Shown here: positions 54,011-62,611 of the stretch, in pieces
How positions within the stretch are numbered: position 1 is the first letter of the stretch
How the letters are laid out: each line of letters begins with the position of its first letter
NCBI RefSeq assembly: GCF_937900395.1
Contig: NZ_CALCDX010000242.1
Coordinates: forward strand, 1 to 64,000
Direction: 5' to 3'
DNA: 64,000 bases
Source of the DNA: an uncultured Caulobacter sp.
GTDB lineage: Bacteria > Pseudomonadota > Alphaproteobacteria > Caulobacterales > Caulobacteraceae
Translations under genes and position numbers: made by a program
The notes under the pieces: model-generated
Seen by the model: only the letters and a program-made list of their open reading frames with translations
Told to the model about the DNA's origin: nothing
Databases searched by the model: none

Positions 54011-54097
54011 ATAACAGGGGTCGGGCGAACCGGCAACCGGCTCCCAAGCTCCAGCTTCGCCTTGCCAAGGCTGGGAGCAGTCGCCAGTGTCGCCGCG

Positions 54098-55105
54098 ATG
54101 GCGACCATTCAAGATGTTGCGCGGGCCGCGGGCGTGTCGACGGCGACGGTCTCGCGAGTGTTCAGCGCCCCCGAGCTGGTGATCGAGCCGACGCGCCAGA
54201 GGGTCATGGCCGCGGTGGCCCAGCTCGGCTACGAGCCCAACTTCGCCGCCAAGAGCCTGCGCACCCTGCGGACCGAGAAGATCCTGGTCACGGTGCCCGA
54301 CATCTCCAACCCGTTCTTCTCGCAGGTCATTCGCGGCGTCGAGGAAGCCGCCCTCGCCGCCGGCTACTCCGTGCTTCTGGGCGACACGCGCCATGAAGAG
54401 GCGCGAGAGGAGCAATACGCGGCCATGTTCCGCCGCAAGGAAGCCGATGGCCTGATCTTCCTCGGTCACCGCCTGCCCGACGCCCTGGCCGAGATGGTCG
54501 CCGCCAAGGGCGTGAAGACTCCGATCGTCAACGGCTGCGAATTCCGCCCTGGCCTCGCCGTCTCCAGCGCGCACATCGACAATGAAGGCGCCGCCGCCGA
54601 AGTCATGGAGCATCTCTATGGCCTTGGTCACATCCGGATCGGCGTCGTGACCGGACCTCTGGCCAGCCCGATCAGTAGCGATCGCTTGTCCGGCGTCCTG
54701 GCGGCCGCTCAGCGCCACGGCCGGGCCAGCGCCCTGCGCATCTCGATCGGCGACTTCTCGATCGAGTCGGGCGTGCGCCAAGCCGGAGAGCTGCTGGATG
54801 AGCCGGGCCGCCCGACGGCGATCTTCTGTTTCAGCGACGAGATGGCGATGGGCGCGCTGGAGGCGATCCGTCAGCGCGGCCTTTCCTGCCCGCGCGACGT
54901 TTCGCTGGTGGGCTTCGACGACATCCGCTTCTCGCGCCATCTCGACCCGCAGTTGACCACCGTTAGCCAGCCGATGGAGCAGATCGGGCACGAGGTCGTG
55001 CGGCTCCTGCTCGACATCCTGGCCGGCCGGGCGACAACGCTGCAAAACGTAACCCTGCCGCACGAACTGGTCGTGCGCGCCAGCACCGCGCCGCCGGCGG
55101 CCTAG
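54098..55105 (+). CDS. LacI-family transcriptional repressor
   Basis: 335 aa from ATG 54098, which puts the HTH (TIQDVARAAGVSTATVSRVF) at the N-terminus; a TTG at 54062 would add 12 residues. Sensor domain with FCFSDEMAMGALEAI, VGFDDIRFSRHLDPQLTTV. Divergent from the MFS-led operon and convergent with the DUF1080 gene, sharing 4 bases with its end. It probably controls the 3-keto-glycoside-type locus. Confidence 0.9.
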   Translation: MATIQDVARAAGVSTATVSRVFSAPELVIEPTRQRVMAAVAQLGYEPNFAAKSLRTLRTEKILVTVPDISNPFFSQVIRGVEEAALAAGYSVLLGDTRHEEAREEQYAAMFRRKEADGLIFLGHRLPDALAEMVAAKGVKTPIVNGCEFRPGLAVSSAHIDNEGAAAEVMEHLYGLGHIRIGVVTGPLASPISSDRLSGVLAAAQRHGRASALRISIGDFSIESGVRQAGELLDEPGRPTAIFCFSDEMAMGALEAIRQRGLSCPRDVSLVGFDDIRFSRHLDPQLTTVSQPMEQIGHEVVRLLLDILAGRATTLQNVTLPHELVVRASTAPPAA

Positions 55106-55878
55106 GGCCGGGGCGGCAGCTCCCGCACCCAGATGTTGCGGAAGCTGATCGGCTTGCTGGGATCGCCGTGGGCCTGCAGCTTGATCGGCGCGGGCCCGTG
55201 CGGCTTGTAGGACGGCTTGCCGATATAGACGGTCTCGCCAGCAAGGATCGCGTTGTCCTGCACGAGCACGCCGTTGTGCAGCACCGTGACCGTGGCTGGC
55301 GATGCGAGCGTTCCGGCGTCGGTGAAGCGCGGCGCGCGCCAGACGATGTCGTAGGTCTGCCACTCGCCCGGCTTGCGGCTGGCGTTGGCCAGCGGCGGAT
55401 GCTGCTTGTAGACGCTGGCGGCCTGGCCATTCACGTAGGTCTGGTTCTCGAAGGAGTCGAGAATCTGGACCTCATAGCCCGCGTCGCGCGGCCCCGTGGA
55501 CGCCAGGAAGACGCCGCTGTTGCCTCGCCCCTGGCCGCTTCCGTCGATGTCGGCGGGAATGCGCCATTCCAGGTGCAACTGGTAGTCCTGAAAGGCGCGT
55601 CTGGTCTCGATATTGCCCTTGGCCTTATCGACCGTGATAACGCCGTCGACCACGGTCCAGGCCGCCGGTGACTTGTCCTGGCTCGAGACCCATTGGTCGA
55701 GCCCCTTGCCGTCGAACAGGACGATCGCGTCGGACGGCGCGCCTCCGGCGACGGAGGCCGGCGTGACGATCGCCGGCTTCGGGCTCCAGACCTCGGTGTC
55801 CTCGGGACGGGACTGGGCCTGCGCCGAAGACGCGGCGAGGATCGTCAGGCAGACTGCGCTCTGGAGAATTCGGGTCAT
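55102..55878 (-). CDS. Secreted DUF1080 family protein
   Basis: 258 aa from ATG 55878. Signal peptide 1-21 (ASSAQAQ). DUF1080 motifs: DAIVLFDGKGLDQWVSS, YQLHLEWRIP, GRGNSGVFLAS, YEVQILDSF. It is a paralogue of the protein at 48298, but in the more common length and motif form. It would cleave an oxidised glycoside in the periplasm (inference). The divergent HlyD gene starts 155 bases away. Confidence 0.87.
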   Translation of the reverse strand: MTRILQSAVCLTILAASSAQAQSRPEDTEVWSPKPAIVTPASVAGGAPSDAIVLFDGKGLDQWVSSQDKSPAAWTVVDGVITVDKAKGNIETRRAFQDYQLHLEWRIPADIDGSGQGRGNSGVFLASTGPRDAGYEVQILDSFENQTYVNGQAASVYKQHPPLANASRKPGEWQTYDIVWRAPRFTDAGTLASPATVTVLHNGVLVQDNAILAGETVYIGKPSYKPHGPAPIKLQAHGDPSKPISFRNIWVRELPPRP

Positions 55879-56032
55879 GGCGCGCGTACTCCAACCGTCC
55901 CACCAAGGCGATGGATGCGGCCGCCCGCGACTCCACCGCGCGTAGCGGATATGATCCCGATCAATCTGTCGACCCTCTCCGCGTGGCATGAGGCGAAAGT
56001 CGCCGTAGGCGGCGTTTCACGGTTCTTCGGTG

Positions 56033-57064
56033 ATGATGGACGCGTCCGCACCCCGCTCAGCTAGACGCTTCTGGGCGTTGCTCCTTGGCGGCCTTGTGCT
56101 TTTGGCGGCCGTGGCGGCTGCGGCCTTGCTGCTGCGACCTCCCGCCGTGGAGATCGCCAAGACGAGGACGGGCAAAGCCGTGGACGTCATCTACGCTTCG
56201 GGCGTCGTTGATTACGTCCGCCAGGCGCATGTCGCGCCGATCGTCACCGCGCCCATTCGCCACGTCGATGTGGCGGAGGGGGATTGGGTCAAGCCCGGCC
56301 AGTCGCTGGCGCAGCTTGAGGACGGGCCGGCGCAGGGCACGGCGTTGCAGCTGGCGGCTCAGGCCTCACAGGCGCGGATCTCGGCGGGCCGTGTGCGACG
56401 GCTCTACGCGGCCGGCTTCGCGGCGAAGGCGGCCGACGACGACGCCCAGGCCCAAGCGCGCGCCGCGACCGCGGCCGCCGACAGCGCAGCAGCGCGCCTC
56501 CGGGACTATCGACTGACGGCGCCGTTCGCCGGCCAGGTGCTGCGACGCGAGGCCGAGCCCGGCGATCTCGGAACCGTCGGGACGGCGCTGTTCGTGATCG
56601 CTGATCCCCGGACACTGCGGATCACCGCTGACGTCGACGAGCGCGACATCGCCCGGCTGAAGCCAGGCGTCCAGGCGTTGATCCGCTCGGACGCCTTCCC
56701 CGGCCGCACCTTCGAAGGCCGCGTCTCGCAGATCACGCCGGCCGGCGACGCCAAGGGACGGGTGTTCCGCGTTCGCATCGCGCTTCCGGCCGACAGCGGA
56801 CTTCCGCCCGGCATGACCGTGGAGACGAACCTGGTGACCGATCGCCGCCCGAAGGCCGTGCTGGCCCCGTCCAGCGCGGTGCGTGACGGCGCGGTCTGGA
56901 CGATAAGGGATGGCCGCGCTCGACGTGTACAGGTCCGCATCGGCGCGGTCGGCGGCGACCTCACGGAGATCCGGACAGGCGTCGCGGCCGGTGAACGCGT
57001 GATCGTCAAGCCGCCCGAGGGCCTCAAGGACGGGCAACGCGTGCGGGTCGCGAGCGATCCATGA
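56033..57064 (+). CDS. HlyD/MacA-type periplasmic adaptor of an ABC exporter
   Basis: 343 aa; ATG 56033 and 56036 and GTG 56030 are all possible. One N-terminal transmembrane helix (LLLGGLVLLAAVAAAALLLR, about 17-36), a lipoyl-like half (VAEGDWVKPGQSLAQLEDGP), a short coiled coil, and a beta-barrel part (VDERDIARLKPGVQALIRSD). Efflux adaptor for the permease and ATPase that follow; stop overlaps the permease start by 4 bases. Confidence 0.9.
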   Translation: MMDASAPRSARRFWALLLGGLVLLAAVAAAALLLRPPAVEIAKTRTGKAVDVIYASGVVDYVRQAHVAPIVTAPIRHVDVAEGDWVKPGQSLAQLEDGPAQGTALQLAAQASQARISAGRVRRLYAAGFAAKAADDDAQAQARAATAAADSAAARLRDYRLTAPFAGQVLRREAEPGDLGTVGTALFVIADPRTLRITADVDERDIARLKPGVQALIRSDAFPGRTFEGRVSQITPAGDAKGRVFRVRIALPADSGLPPGMTVETNLVTDRRPKAVLAPSSAVRDGAVWTIRDGRARRVQVRIGAVGGDLTEIRTGVAAGERVIVKPPEGLKDGQRVRVASDP

Positions 57065-58317
57065 GCCTGCCGTCAGTCCTGGCGAACATCGCCTTGGCGC
57101 ATCTGAGAGTCCGCGCCCGCCAGACCCTCGTGGCGACCCTGGGCGTCGCGATCGGCGTCGGCTTTTTCCTCGCCGTCTCCGGCATGATGGTCGGCTCGCA
57201 GAAGGACTTCATCCGCACGCTCGTGGACTCCGCGCCGCACATCATCGTCCGCGACGAGCAGCGTCGCCCCGTCCGCCAACCCGCCCTGGACGCCTTCCCG
57301 AACGCGGCGGTCGCTATTCGCGGCCTGCGTCCGCAGGAGGAGGTGCGTGGCCTGAAGGACTGGCCGGCCATGCTGGCGGACGCTCGCGCCATTCCGGGCA
57401 GCCTCGCCGCCCCCTCCCTGACCGGCGCGGTGACGATCGCCTATGCCGGCCGCAACGCGGCGGTCGCCTTGAACGGCGTCGATCCTCGCCTCGAAGGGCG
57501 GCTCGCCAAGATCAACGAAAGTCTGACGGGGGGCGCCTTGACCGATCTGGAGGCGCGGCCGGACGGCATCATCATCAGCCGCCCGCTCGCGGACCGGCTT
57601 GGAGCGAAGCTAGGCGACACCCTGGTGGTCACCGCGCCGACCGGTGCGCTGCAGCGGATGCGGATCCTGGCCCTGATCGAGCCCGACGCCCGCGCGGGTT
57701 TCTATGCCGGCGACACGGTGGCCTATGGCCTCCTGAGGACGGCGCAGGTCGTCTTCGCCCGGCCCAGCATCGTCAATCAGATCCATATCCGACTGGCGGA
57801 CTCGGCCGACGCCGAAGTCCAGGCCAAACGGCTCGAGGCGCGGTGGGGCTACAAGTGGGAGTCCTGGCAGGAGCGCTCGGTCGACATCCTGAACCTGCTC
57901 GTGGTGCGCAACATCATCATGTACGCGGTGATCATGGCCATCCTGATCGTGGCCAGCTTCGGCATCTACACCGCCGTCTCCAACAGCGTCGCCGACAAGC
58001 GGCGCGACATCGCCATCCTTCGCGCCATGGGGTTCACCACGGGCGACGTGCAGGCGATCTTCCTGCTGGAAGGTCTGCTGGTCGGCGTGATGGGAGCGTT
58101 GGTCGGCTTCGCGATCGGCACGGGCCTGCTGCAGGTGTTGGCCAGCCTACCGCTGTCGATGGGCGGCAAGCCTCTGGTGTTGCCGCTGGATCGCAGCCTG
58201 CCGCAGTACCTGCTGGCCGGCGGCGCGTCGCTCAGCGCGGCGATCGTCGCGGCCTGGCTGCCGGCCCGCAAGGCCGCGGGCGTCGATCCGGTCGCGATCC
58301 TGCGAGGCGCGGCATGA
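57061..58317 (+). CDS. ABC transporter permease, FtsX/MacB type
   Basis: 418 aa. First transmembrane helix LVATLGVAIGVGFFLAVSGM, a large periplasmic MacB-type domain (about 45-270), and three C-terminal helices including NIIMYAVIMAILIVASFGIY and EGLLVGVMGALVGFAIGTG. Motifs of this kind occur in DevC/MacB-like exporters or lipoprotein movers. ATGA overlaps join it to both neighbours. Confidence 0.9.
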   Translation: MSLPSVLANIALAHLRVRARQTLVATLGVAIGVGFFLAVSGMMVGSQKDFIRTLVDSAPHIIVRDEQRRPVRQPALDAFPNAAVAIRGLRPQEEVRGLKDWPAMLADARAIPGSLAAPSLTGAVTIAYAGRNAAVALNGVDPRLEGRLAKINESLTGGALTDLEARPDGIIISRPLADRLGAKLGDTLVVTAPTGALQRMRILALIEPDARAGFYAGDTVAYGLLRTAQVVFARPSIVNQIHIRLADSADAEVQAKRLEARWGYKWESWQERSVDILNLLVVRNIIMYAVIMAILIVASFGIYTAVSNSVADKRRDIAILRAMGFTTGDVQAIFLLEGLLVGVMGALVGFAIGTGLLQVLASLPLSMGGKPLVLPLDRSLPQYLLAGGASLSAAIVAAWLPARKAAGVDPVAILRGAA

Positions 58318-58994
58318 GCGCTTTGATCGAGGCTCGCTCCGCGACGAGAATCCTGTCGGATCCCGAGCCCTTCACGCTGGTGGACGGGGTCAGCCTCGCC
58401 GTGGAGGCCGGCCAGATGGTCGCGATCGTCGGCCCATCGGGCTGTGGCAAGTCGTCCCTGCTCTATCTGCTGGGCCTGCTGGATCGGCCAAATGACGGCG
58501 AAGTGTTGATCGACGGACGCCCGACCGGGAGTCTGAGCGACGCGGCCCGCACCCGCCTGCGTTTGGAGCGGATCGGCTACGTCTTCCAGTTTCACTTCCT
58601 GCTGCCGGAACTGACGGCTCGCGCCAACGTGGCGCTGCCGATGCGGCGCCTCGGCCACAAGTCCTCCGCCGAGATCGACGAGGCAGTGCAGACCTTGCTC
58701 GAGAAACTCGGCGTCGCCGCCCAAGGCGACCGGCGGCCCGACCGCCTGTCAGGCGGCCAGCGTCAGCGGGTGGCGATCGCCCGGGCGCTCGCCAACGACC
58801 CGGCAATCCTGCTCGGCGACGAGCCGACCGGCAATCTCGACAGCGTCAACACGCGCCTGGTGATCGAGGAATTCCAGCGTCTCGCGCATATCGAGGGCCG
58901 CGCCGTTATCTGCGTGACCCACGACGAGGGCTTCGCAGAAGCGGCGGATCGGCGCATCCGGATGCTGGACGGCCGGATTGTCGACGAGAACTAG
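58314..58994 (+). CDS. ABC transporter ATP-binding protein
   Basis: 226 aa from ATG 58314. Walker A GPSGCGKSS at 39-47, Q-loop FQFHFLLPE, signature LSGGQRQRVAIA, Walker B ILLGDEPTGNLD and switch His in CVTHDEGF. Partner of the permease at 57061. No TolC-like outer-membrane component is in the window. Substrate unknown. Confidence 0.93.
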   Translation: MSALIEARSATRILSDPEPFTLVDGVSLAVEAGQMVAIVGPSGCGKSSLLYLLGLLDRPNDGEVLIDGRPTGSLSDAARTRLRLERIGYVFQFHFLLPELTARANVALPMRRLGHKSSAEIDEAVQTLLEKLGVAAQGDRRPDRLSGGQRQRVAIARALANDPAILLGDEPTGNLDSVNTRLVIEEFQRLAHIEGRAVICVTHDEGFAEAADRRIRMLDGRIVDEN

Positions 58995-59197
58995 GCCGCG
59001 ACGCGCGCGTCCAGGGCCTCTAGCCGCACCAGGATCCGATCCAGCGTTGAGCGCTTGACCGGCTTGCCATCGCGCAGCTTGGTCCAGGTGGTCTCGCTGA
59101 TGGCGTAACATGCGAACAGATGCTCACGCGTGACGGCGGGCAGCCGGGCGCGCAGACGCTGGAAGATTTCTCGGGAAGCAGTGACGGTTTCAGCCAT
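58991..59197 (-). CDS. Small HTH-like protein of unknown function
   Basis: 68 aa. The middle, HLFACYAISETTWTKLRDGK, resembles a helix-turn-helix of the phage-repressor type, and the gene stays open with good codon use. It overlaps the ABC ATPase 3' end by 4 bases on the other strand. I do not recognise the family; a DNA-binding role is only a guess. Confidence 0.65.
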   Translation of the reverse strand: MAETVTASREIFQRLRARLPAVTREHLFACYAISETTWTKLRDGKPVKRSTLDRILVRLEALDARVAA

Positions 59198-59333
59198 GGG
59201 ATAGCGCGGAGCAGTTACGCACGAGAAGATGTCTCTACCGCGTCCCTATGACGGTCTTGTTGGTCGGCGATATTTCAACGCTGTTACGCAAGGCCAAGTT
59301 TCCGACGAAATCGGTATTGGCGGCAATCAGCGG

Positions 59334-60155
59334 TTACGTTTGGGGTGCTCTCAACTGGAAACGCATGCCGTCATAGCCCGGTTCGACGCCCGGCGGCAGT
59401 CGCGCGGCCAGAGCGTGGTAGTCGAGATCGATGTGCAGGTTCGTCAGAATCGCGCGTTTGGGCCTGGCCCGCGCGATCCATTCCAAGGCGAGCTCCACAT
59501 GCGCGTGGGTCGGGTGCGGCGTCCAGCGCAGGGCGTCGACGATCCAGACTTCGAGATCAGCCAGATCGGCCCAACTGCCGTCCGGGATCGCCCGCACGTC
59601 GGGCGTATAGGCGACGTCGCCAATCCGATAGCCGACGGCGCGCACCTCCCCATGATCGACGTCGAAGGTGTGGACGGAGATATCGCCGCTGGGTCCCGAG
59701 ATTTCGAAATCATGGCCCAACGGCGGCAGCAGGCGTGGCTCACAGATGGCCGGATAGCCGCCGCGGGTATGGAAGATGTATTCGAAGCGCTTCAGCAGAC
59801 CGTCGTGCGTCGCCTGGTCCATATAGGTCGGGATGCGGACGCGCTGGTTCAGGAAGAAGGGGCGCAGGTCGTCGATGCCGTGCGCCTGGTCGGCATGGTC
59901 GTGCGTGAACAGCGCCGCGTCCACGCGCCGGACGCTGGCGGCCGCCGTCTGAAGCCGCAGGTCAGGCGCCGTGTCGATGATGACCGTCGTCTGGTGAGTC
60001 CGACCGCCCTCGCCCAAGCGGCGCACCAGGAGCGAGCAGCGCGAGCGATGGTTCTTCGGCTCCGCTGGGTCGCAGTCCCCCCAGTTGCCGTCGGCGCGAG
60101 GAACGCCGCCCGATGAGCCGGAGCCCAGGATGGTGAACTCCAGCGTCGCGGTCAT
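59334..60155 (-). CDS. MBL-fold metallo-hydrolase
   Basis: 273 aa from ATG 60155. Begins EFTILGSGSSGGVPRADGNW; metal ligands are in FTHDHADQAHGIDDL and near HTFDVDHGE and LTNLHIDLDYH. These are standard MBL phosphodiesterase/hydrolase features, and this protein is commonly coded next to tatD and holB in alphaproteobacteria. It resembles PhnP in layout, but the neighbours are housekeeping genes. Start overlaps tatD stop by 4 bases. Confidence 0.88.
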   Translation of the reverse strand: MTATLEFTILGSGSSGGVPRADGNWGDCDPAEPKNHRSRCSLLVRRLGEGGRTHQTTVIIDTAPDLRLQTAAASVRRVDAALFTHDHADQAHGIDDLRPFFLNQRVRIPTYMDQATHDGLLKRFEYIFHTRGGYPAICEPRLLPPLGHDFEISGPSGDISVHTFDVDHGEVRAVGYRIGDVAYTPDVRAIPDGSWADLADLEVWIVDALRWTPHPTHAHVELALEWIARARPKRAILTNLHIDLDYHALAARLPPGVEPGYDGMRFQLRAPQT

Positions 60156-60931
60156 GGGCGAGGGATCCGGTCGAACAGGGCGAAGAAGGCGTCCTCGGTG
60201 CGTTGCTCGGTCTCTGACCGGCTCCAACCCCGGATCTCGGCCAGCTTGTCGTAGATGTGCGGCAGATAGGCCGGCTCGTTGCGGCGTCCTCGCATGGGCA
60301 CGGGCGCCAGATACGGGCAGTCGGTCTCGACGATAATCCGTTCGGCCGGCATGTCGCGGATCACCGCCCTCACCTCCTCGGCCGCCTTGAAGGTGGCGAT
60401 GCCAGAGACCGAAAACCAGGCGCCAAGGTCGGCGGCGCGTCGAGCCAGCGCCGGACCGCTGGTGTAGCAGTGCATCAGGATCTTGAACGGCCCGGCGGCA
60501 TGCTCCGCCTCCAGGATCTCGCCCATGACCTCGTCCGCCTCGCGCGTATGGACGACGAGCGGCAGACCGCTCTCCCGCGCGGCGATGCAGTGCTGGCGAA
60601 AGACTTCCGCCTGAACTTCGCGCGGCGACAGGTCGTAGTGAAAGTCGAGTCCGCACTCGCCGATGCCGATCACGCGCGGACGGCTGGCCAGCTCGACCAG
60701 GCGCGCGGCGGTTAGGTCAGGATCTTCCTTGGCTTCGTGCGGATGCGTGCCGACCGTGCACCAGATGTCGGGTTCGGCCATGGCGATTTCGTGAACCGCC
60801 TCGAAGGACGAGACCTTGTCGCAGATGGTGACCATCAGGCCGACGCCGGCCTCGCGAGCCCGGGCGATTACGGCGTCGCGATCCTCGGCGAACTGCGGCG
60901 CGTGGAGATTCACATGGCTGTCGATGAGCAT
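60152..60931 (-). CDS. tatD: TatD-family hydrolase
   Basis: 259 aa from ATG 60931. TIM-barrel metal-dependent hydrolase/DNase: CTVGTHPHEAKED, GIGECGLDFHYD, VVHTREADE, MHCYTSG and VETDCPYLAPVPMRGRRNEP. The N-terminal motif reads DSHVNLHAPQF where many relatives have DSHCHLD, so one histidine of the HxH pair is Asn. E. coli TatD itself has GVNL here, so activity is not excluded. Overlaps the MBL gene and lies 5 bases after the holB stop. Confidence 0.88.
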   Translation of the reverse strand: MLIDSHVNLHAPQFAEDRDAVIARAREAGVGLMVTICDKVSSFEAVHEIAMAEPDIWCTVGTHPHEAKEDPDLTAARLVELASRPRVIGIGECGLDFHYDLSPREVQAEVFRQHCIAARESGLPLVVHTREADEVMGEILEAEHAAGPFKILMHCYTSGPALARRAADLGAWFSVSGIATFKAAEEVRAVIRDMPAERIIVETDCPYLAPVPMRGRRNEPAYLPHIYDKLAEIRGWSRSETEQRTEDAFFALFDRIPRP

Positions 60932-60936
60932 GCGGC

Positions 60937-61944
60937 TCACATCGCCGCCTTGGCCGCCGCGCGCAAGTCCGAGATGACGCTCCAGAACACATCGCTGCGG
61001 TCGAGGTTCACAGCCTCGGCTTCGCCGGGCACGCTGGAGAGGCGCTCCCAAGCCGCCGCCCAGCGGTCGAGGCCCGGTGAGTTCTTGCCGTCGGCGGCGA
61101 CCTGGGTGGCGAAGATCCGCACCTGGTCAGCCATCCGGTCCATCAGAAGCTCGAACCGCGCCGCGCCCTCCGCGCCGCGGAACGTATCGGCCATGGCCAG
61201 TAGCGCCCCTTCGTCGATCTTCGGCAGACCGCGCAGGATCTCGTTGGCCGCGTCGTCCATGGCGATCGCGCCGACGGCCGCCAGCTGCAGCGCCTTGCCC
61301 GGCGCGCCGTGGGCCATCCGCGCCAGACGCTCGGCGTCCCTGTGAGGCAGGTCGGCCATACGCTCGACCATGTCGGCGGCGGCGGGCACGCCCGGCGCCG
61401 GAACCGGCAGGCGGCGGCAGCGCGAGCGGATGGTCGGCAGCAGCTTCCCCGGCGCGTGGCTGATCAGCAAGATCACCCCGCGCGGCGGCGGCTCCTCCAG
61501 CGTCTTCAGCACCGCGTTGGCGGCGTTGACGTTCAGGTCGTCGGCGGCGTCGATGATCGCCACCCGATATGGCGAGACCGCCGGCGAGTTGGCGAAGAAC
61601 TCGGGCAGCTTTCGCGCCTCGTCCACCGGGATCGCCTTCCGGGCCTTGCCGTCGTCGGTCAGGCGTTCCAGCACCATCAGGTCCGGATGCGAACGCGCGG
61701 CCACCTGGCGGCTGACGACGTCGGACGGCGCCGCGCCCAGCAGGCCCAGGGACGGCTCGGGCCGCGCGCCCAGCAGACGCCGCGCCATGCGATAGGCCAG
61801 GGTCGCCTTGCCGACGCCTTCAGGCCCCGTCAGCAGCCAGGCGTGGTGTAGGCGTCCGCGATCGAGCGCGTCCAGAAACGCGGCCTCGGCCGCCGACTGT
61901 CCTTCCAGCGTATAGACGTCGCGAGGATGCGCCGGGGCGTGCAT
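60937..61944 (-). CDS. holB: DNA polymerase III subunit delta'
   Basis: 335 aa. AAA+ clamp-loader fold: Walker A LLTGPEGVGKATLA at 37-50, sensor-1 region VILLISHAPGKLLPTIRSRC and SRC motif. It loads the sliding clamp together with tau and delta. Stop of tmk overlaps its start by 1 base, the standard tmk-holB-tatD order in many bacteria. Confidence 0.92.
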   Translation of the reverse strand: MHAPAHPRDVYTLEGQSAAEAAFLDALDRGRLHHAWLLTGPEGVGKATLAYRMARRLLGARPEPSLGLLGAAPSDVVSRQVAARSHPDLMVLERLTDDGKARKAIPVDEARKLPEFFANSPAVSPYRVAIIDAADDLNVNAANAVLKTLEEPPPRGVILLISHAPGKLLPTIRSRCRRLPVPAPGVPAAADMVERMADLPHRDAERLARMAHGAPGKALQLAAVGAIAMDDAANEILRGLPKIDEGALLAMADTFRGAEGAARFELLMDRMADQVRIFATQVAADGKNSPGLDRWAAAWERLSSVPGEAEAVNLDRSDVFWSVISDLRAAAKAAM

Positions 61945-62570
61945 CAGCGCTCCAGATTCTGGTCGACCGCGTCGCTGATGGCGGCGGTCACGGCGTCGAT
62001 CTCAGCGTTGGCTTCGATGACCACGCAGCGGTCGGGCTCGCGGCGCGCGATCTCCAGATAGCCGGCGCGGAGCCGCTCGTGGAACGCCAGCCCCTTGGAC
62101 TCGAAGCGAGCCGCCCCGCCTCGCGCCTCGGCCCGCTGCAGGCCAACCTCGGCCGGCAAGTCGAGGATCAGCGTCAAGTCCGGGATCGTCCCGCCCAGGA
62201 CGTGGTCCTCCAGCGAGGCGATCAGGCTGGCGGGCGCGTCGCCGCCGGCGCCCTGATAGGCGCGGGTCGAGTCGGCGAAGCGGTCGCAAAGGACAATCGC
62301 GCCGCGCGAGAGGGCTGGGCGGATCACGCGCTCCACGTGGTCGCGGCGCGCGGCGTACATCAGCAGGGTCTCGGTGACCGGCGACCAGCGATCGGCGGCG
62401 CCATTGACCAGAAGCTCGCGGATCGCCTCGGCGCCAGGACTGCCGCCCGGCTCGCGGGTCACGACCACGTCATGGCCGGCGGCCTGAAGCCGGTCGGCCA
62501 GACGGCGGATCTGAGTGGACTTCCCAGCCCCCTCGCCGCCTTCGAAACTGATGAAGAAACCCTGGGTCAC
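61944..62570 (-). CDS. tmk: Thymidylate kinase
   Basis: 208 aa. P-loop FEGGEGAGKST at 9-19, DR motif in VLCDRFADSTRAYQGAG, and LTLILDLPAEVGLQRAEARG with the Lid region. Phosphorylates dTMP to dTDP. Preceded by RlpA on the same strand. Confidence 0.95.
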   Translation of the reverse strand: MTQGFFISFEGGEGAGKSTQIRRLADRLQAAGHDVVVTREPGGSPGAEAIRELLVNGAADRWSPVTETLLMYAARRDHVERVIRPALSRGAIVLCDRFADSTRAYQGAGGDAPASLIASLEDHVLGGTIPDLTLILDLPAEVGLQRAEARGGAARFESKGLAFHERLRAGYLEIARREPDRCVVIEANAEIDAVTAAISDAVDQNLER

Positions 62571-62611
62571 CGGCCTCCATTCGACCGGATTCCAAGGCTT
62601 GTCCAGAGGGT

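Noticed and set aside
59334..60155. MBL hydrolase as PhnP of a phosphonate pathway
   Set aside because: The fold is similar, but it is cotranscribed with tatD/holB/tmk, its usual place in alphaproteobacteria, far from the phosphonate genes and with none of their operator boxes.
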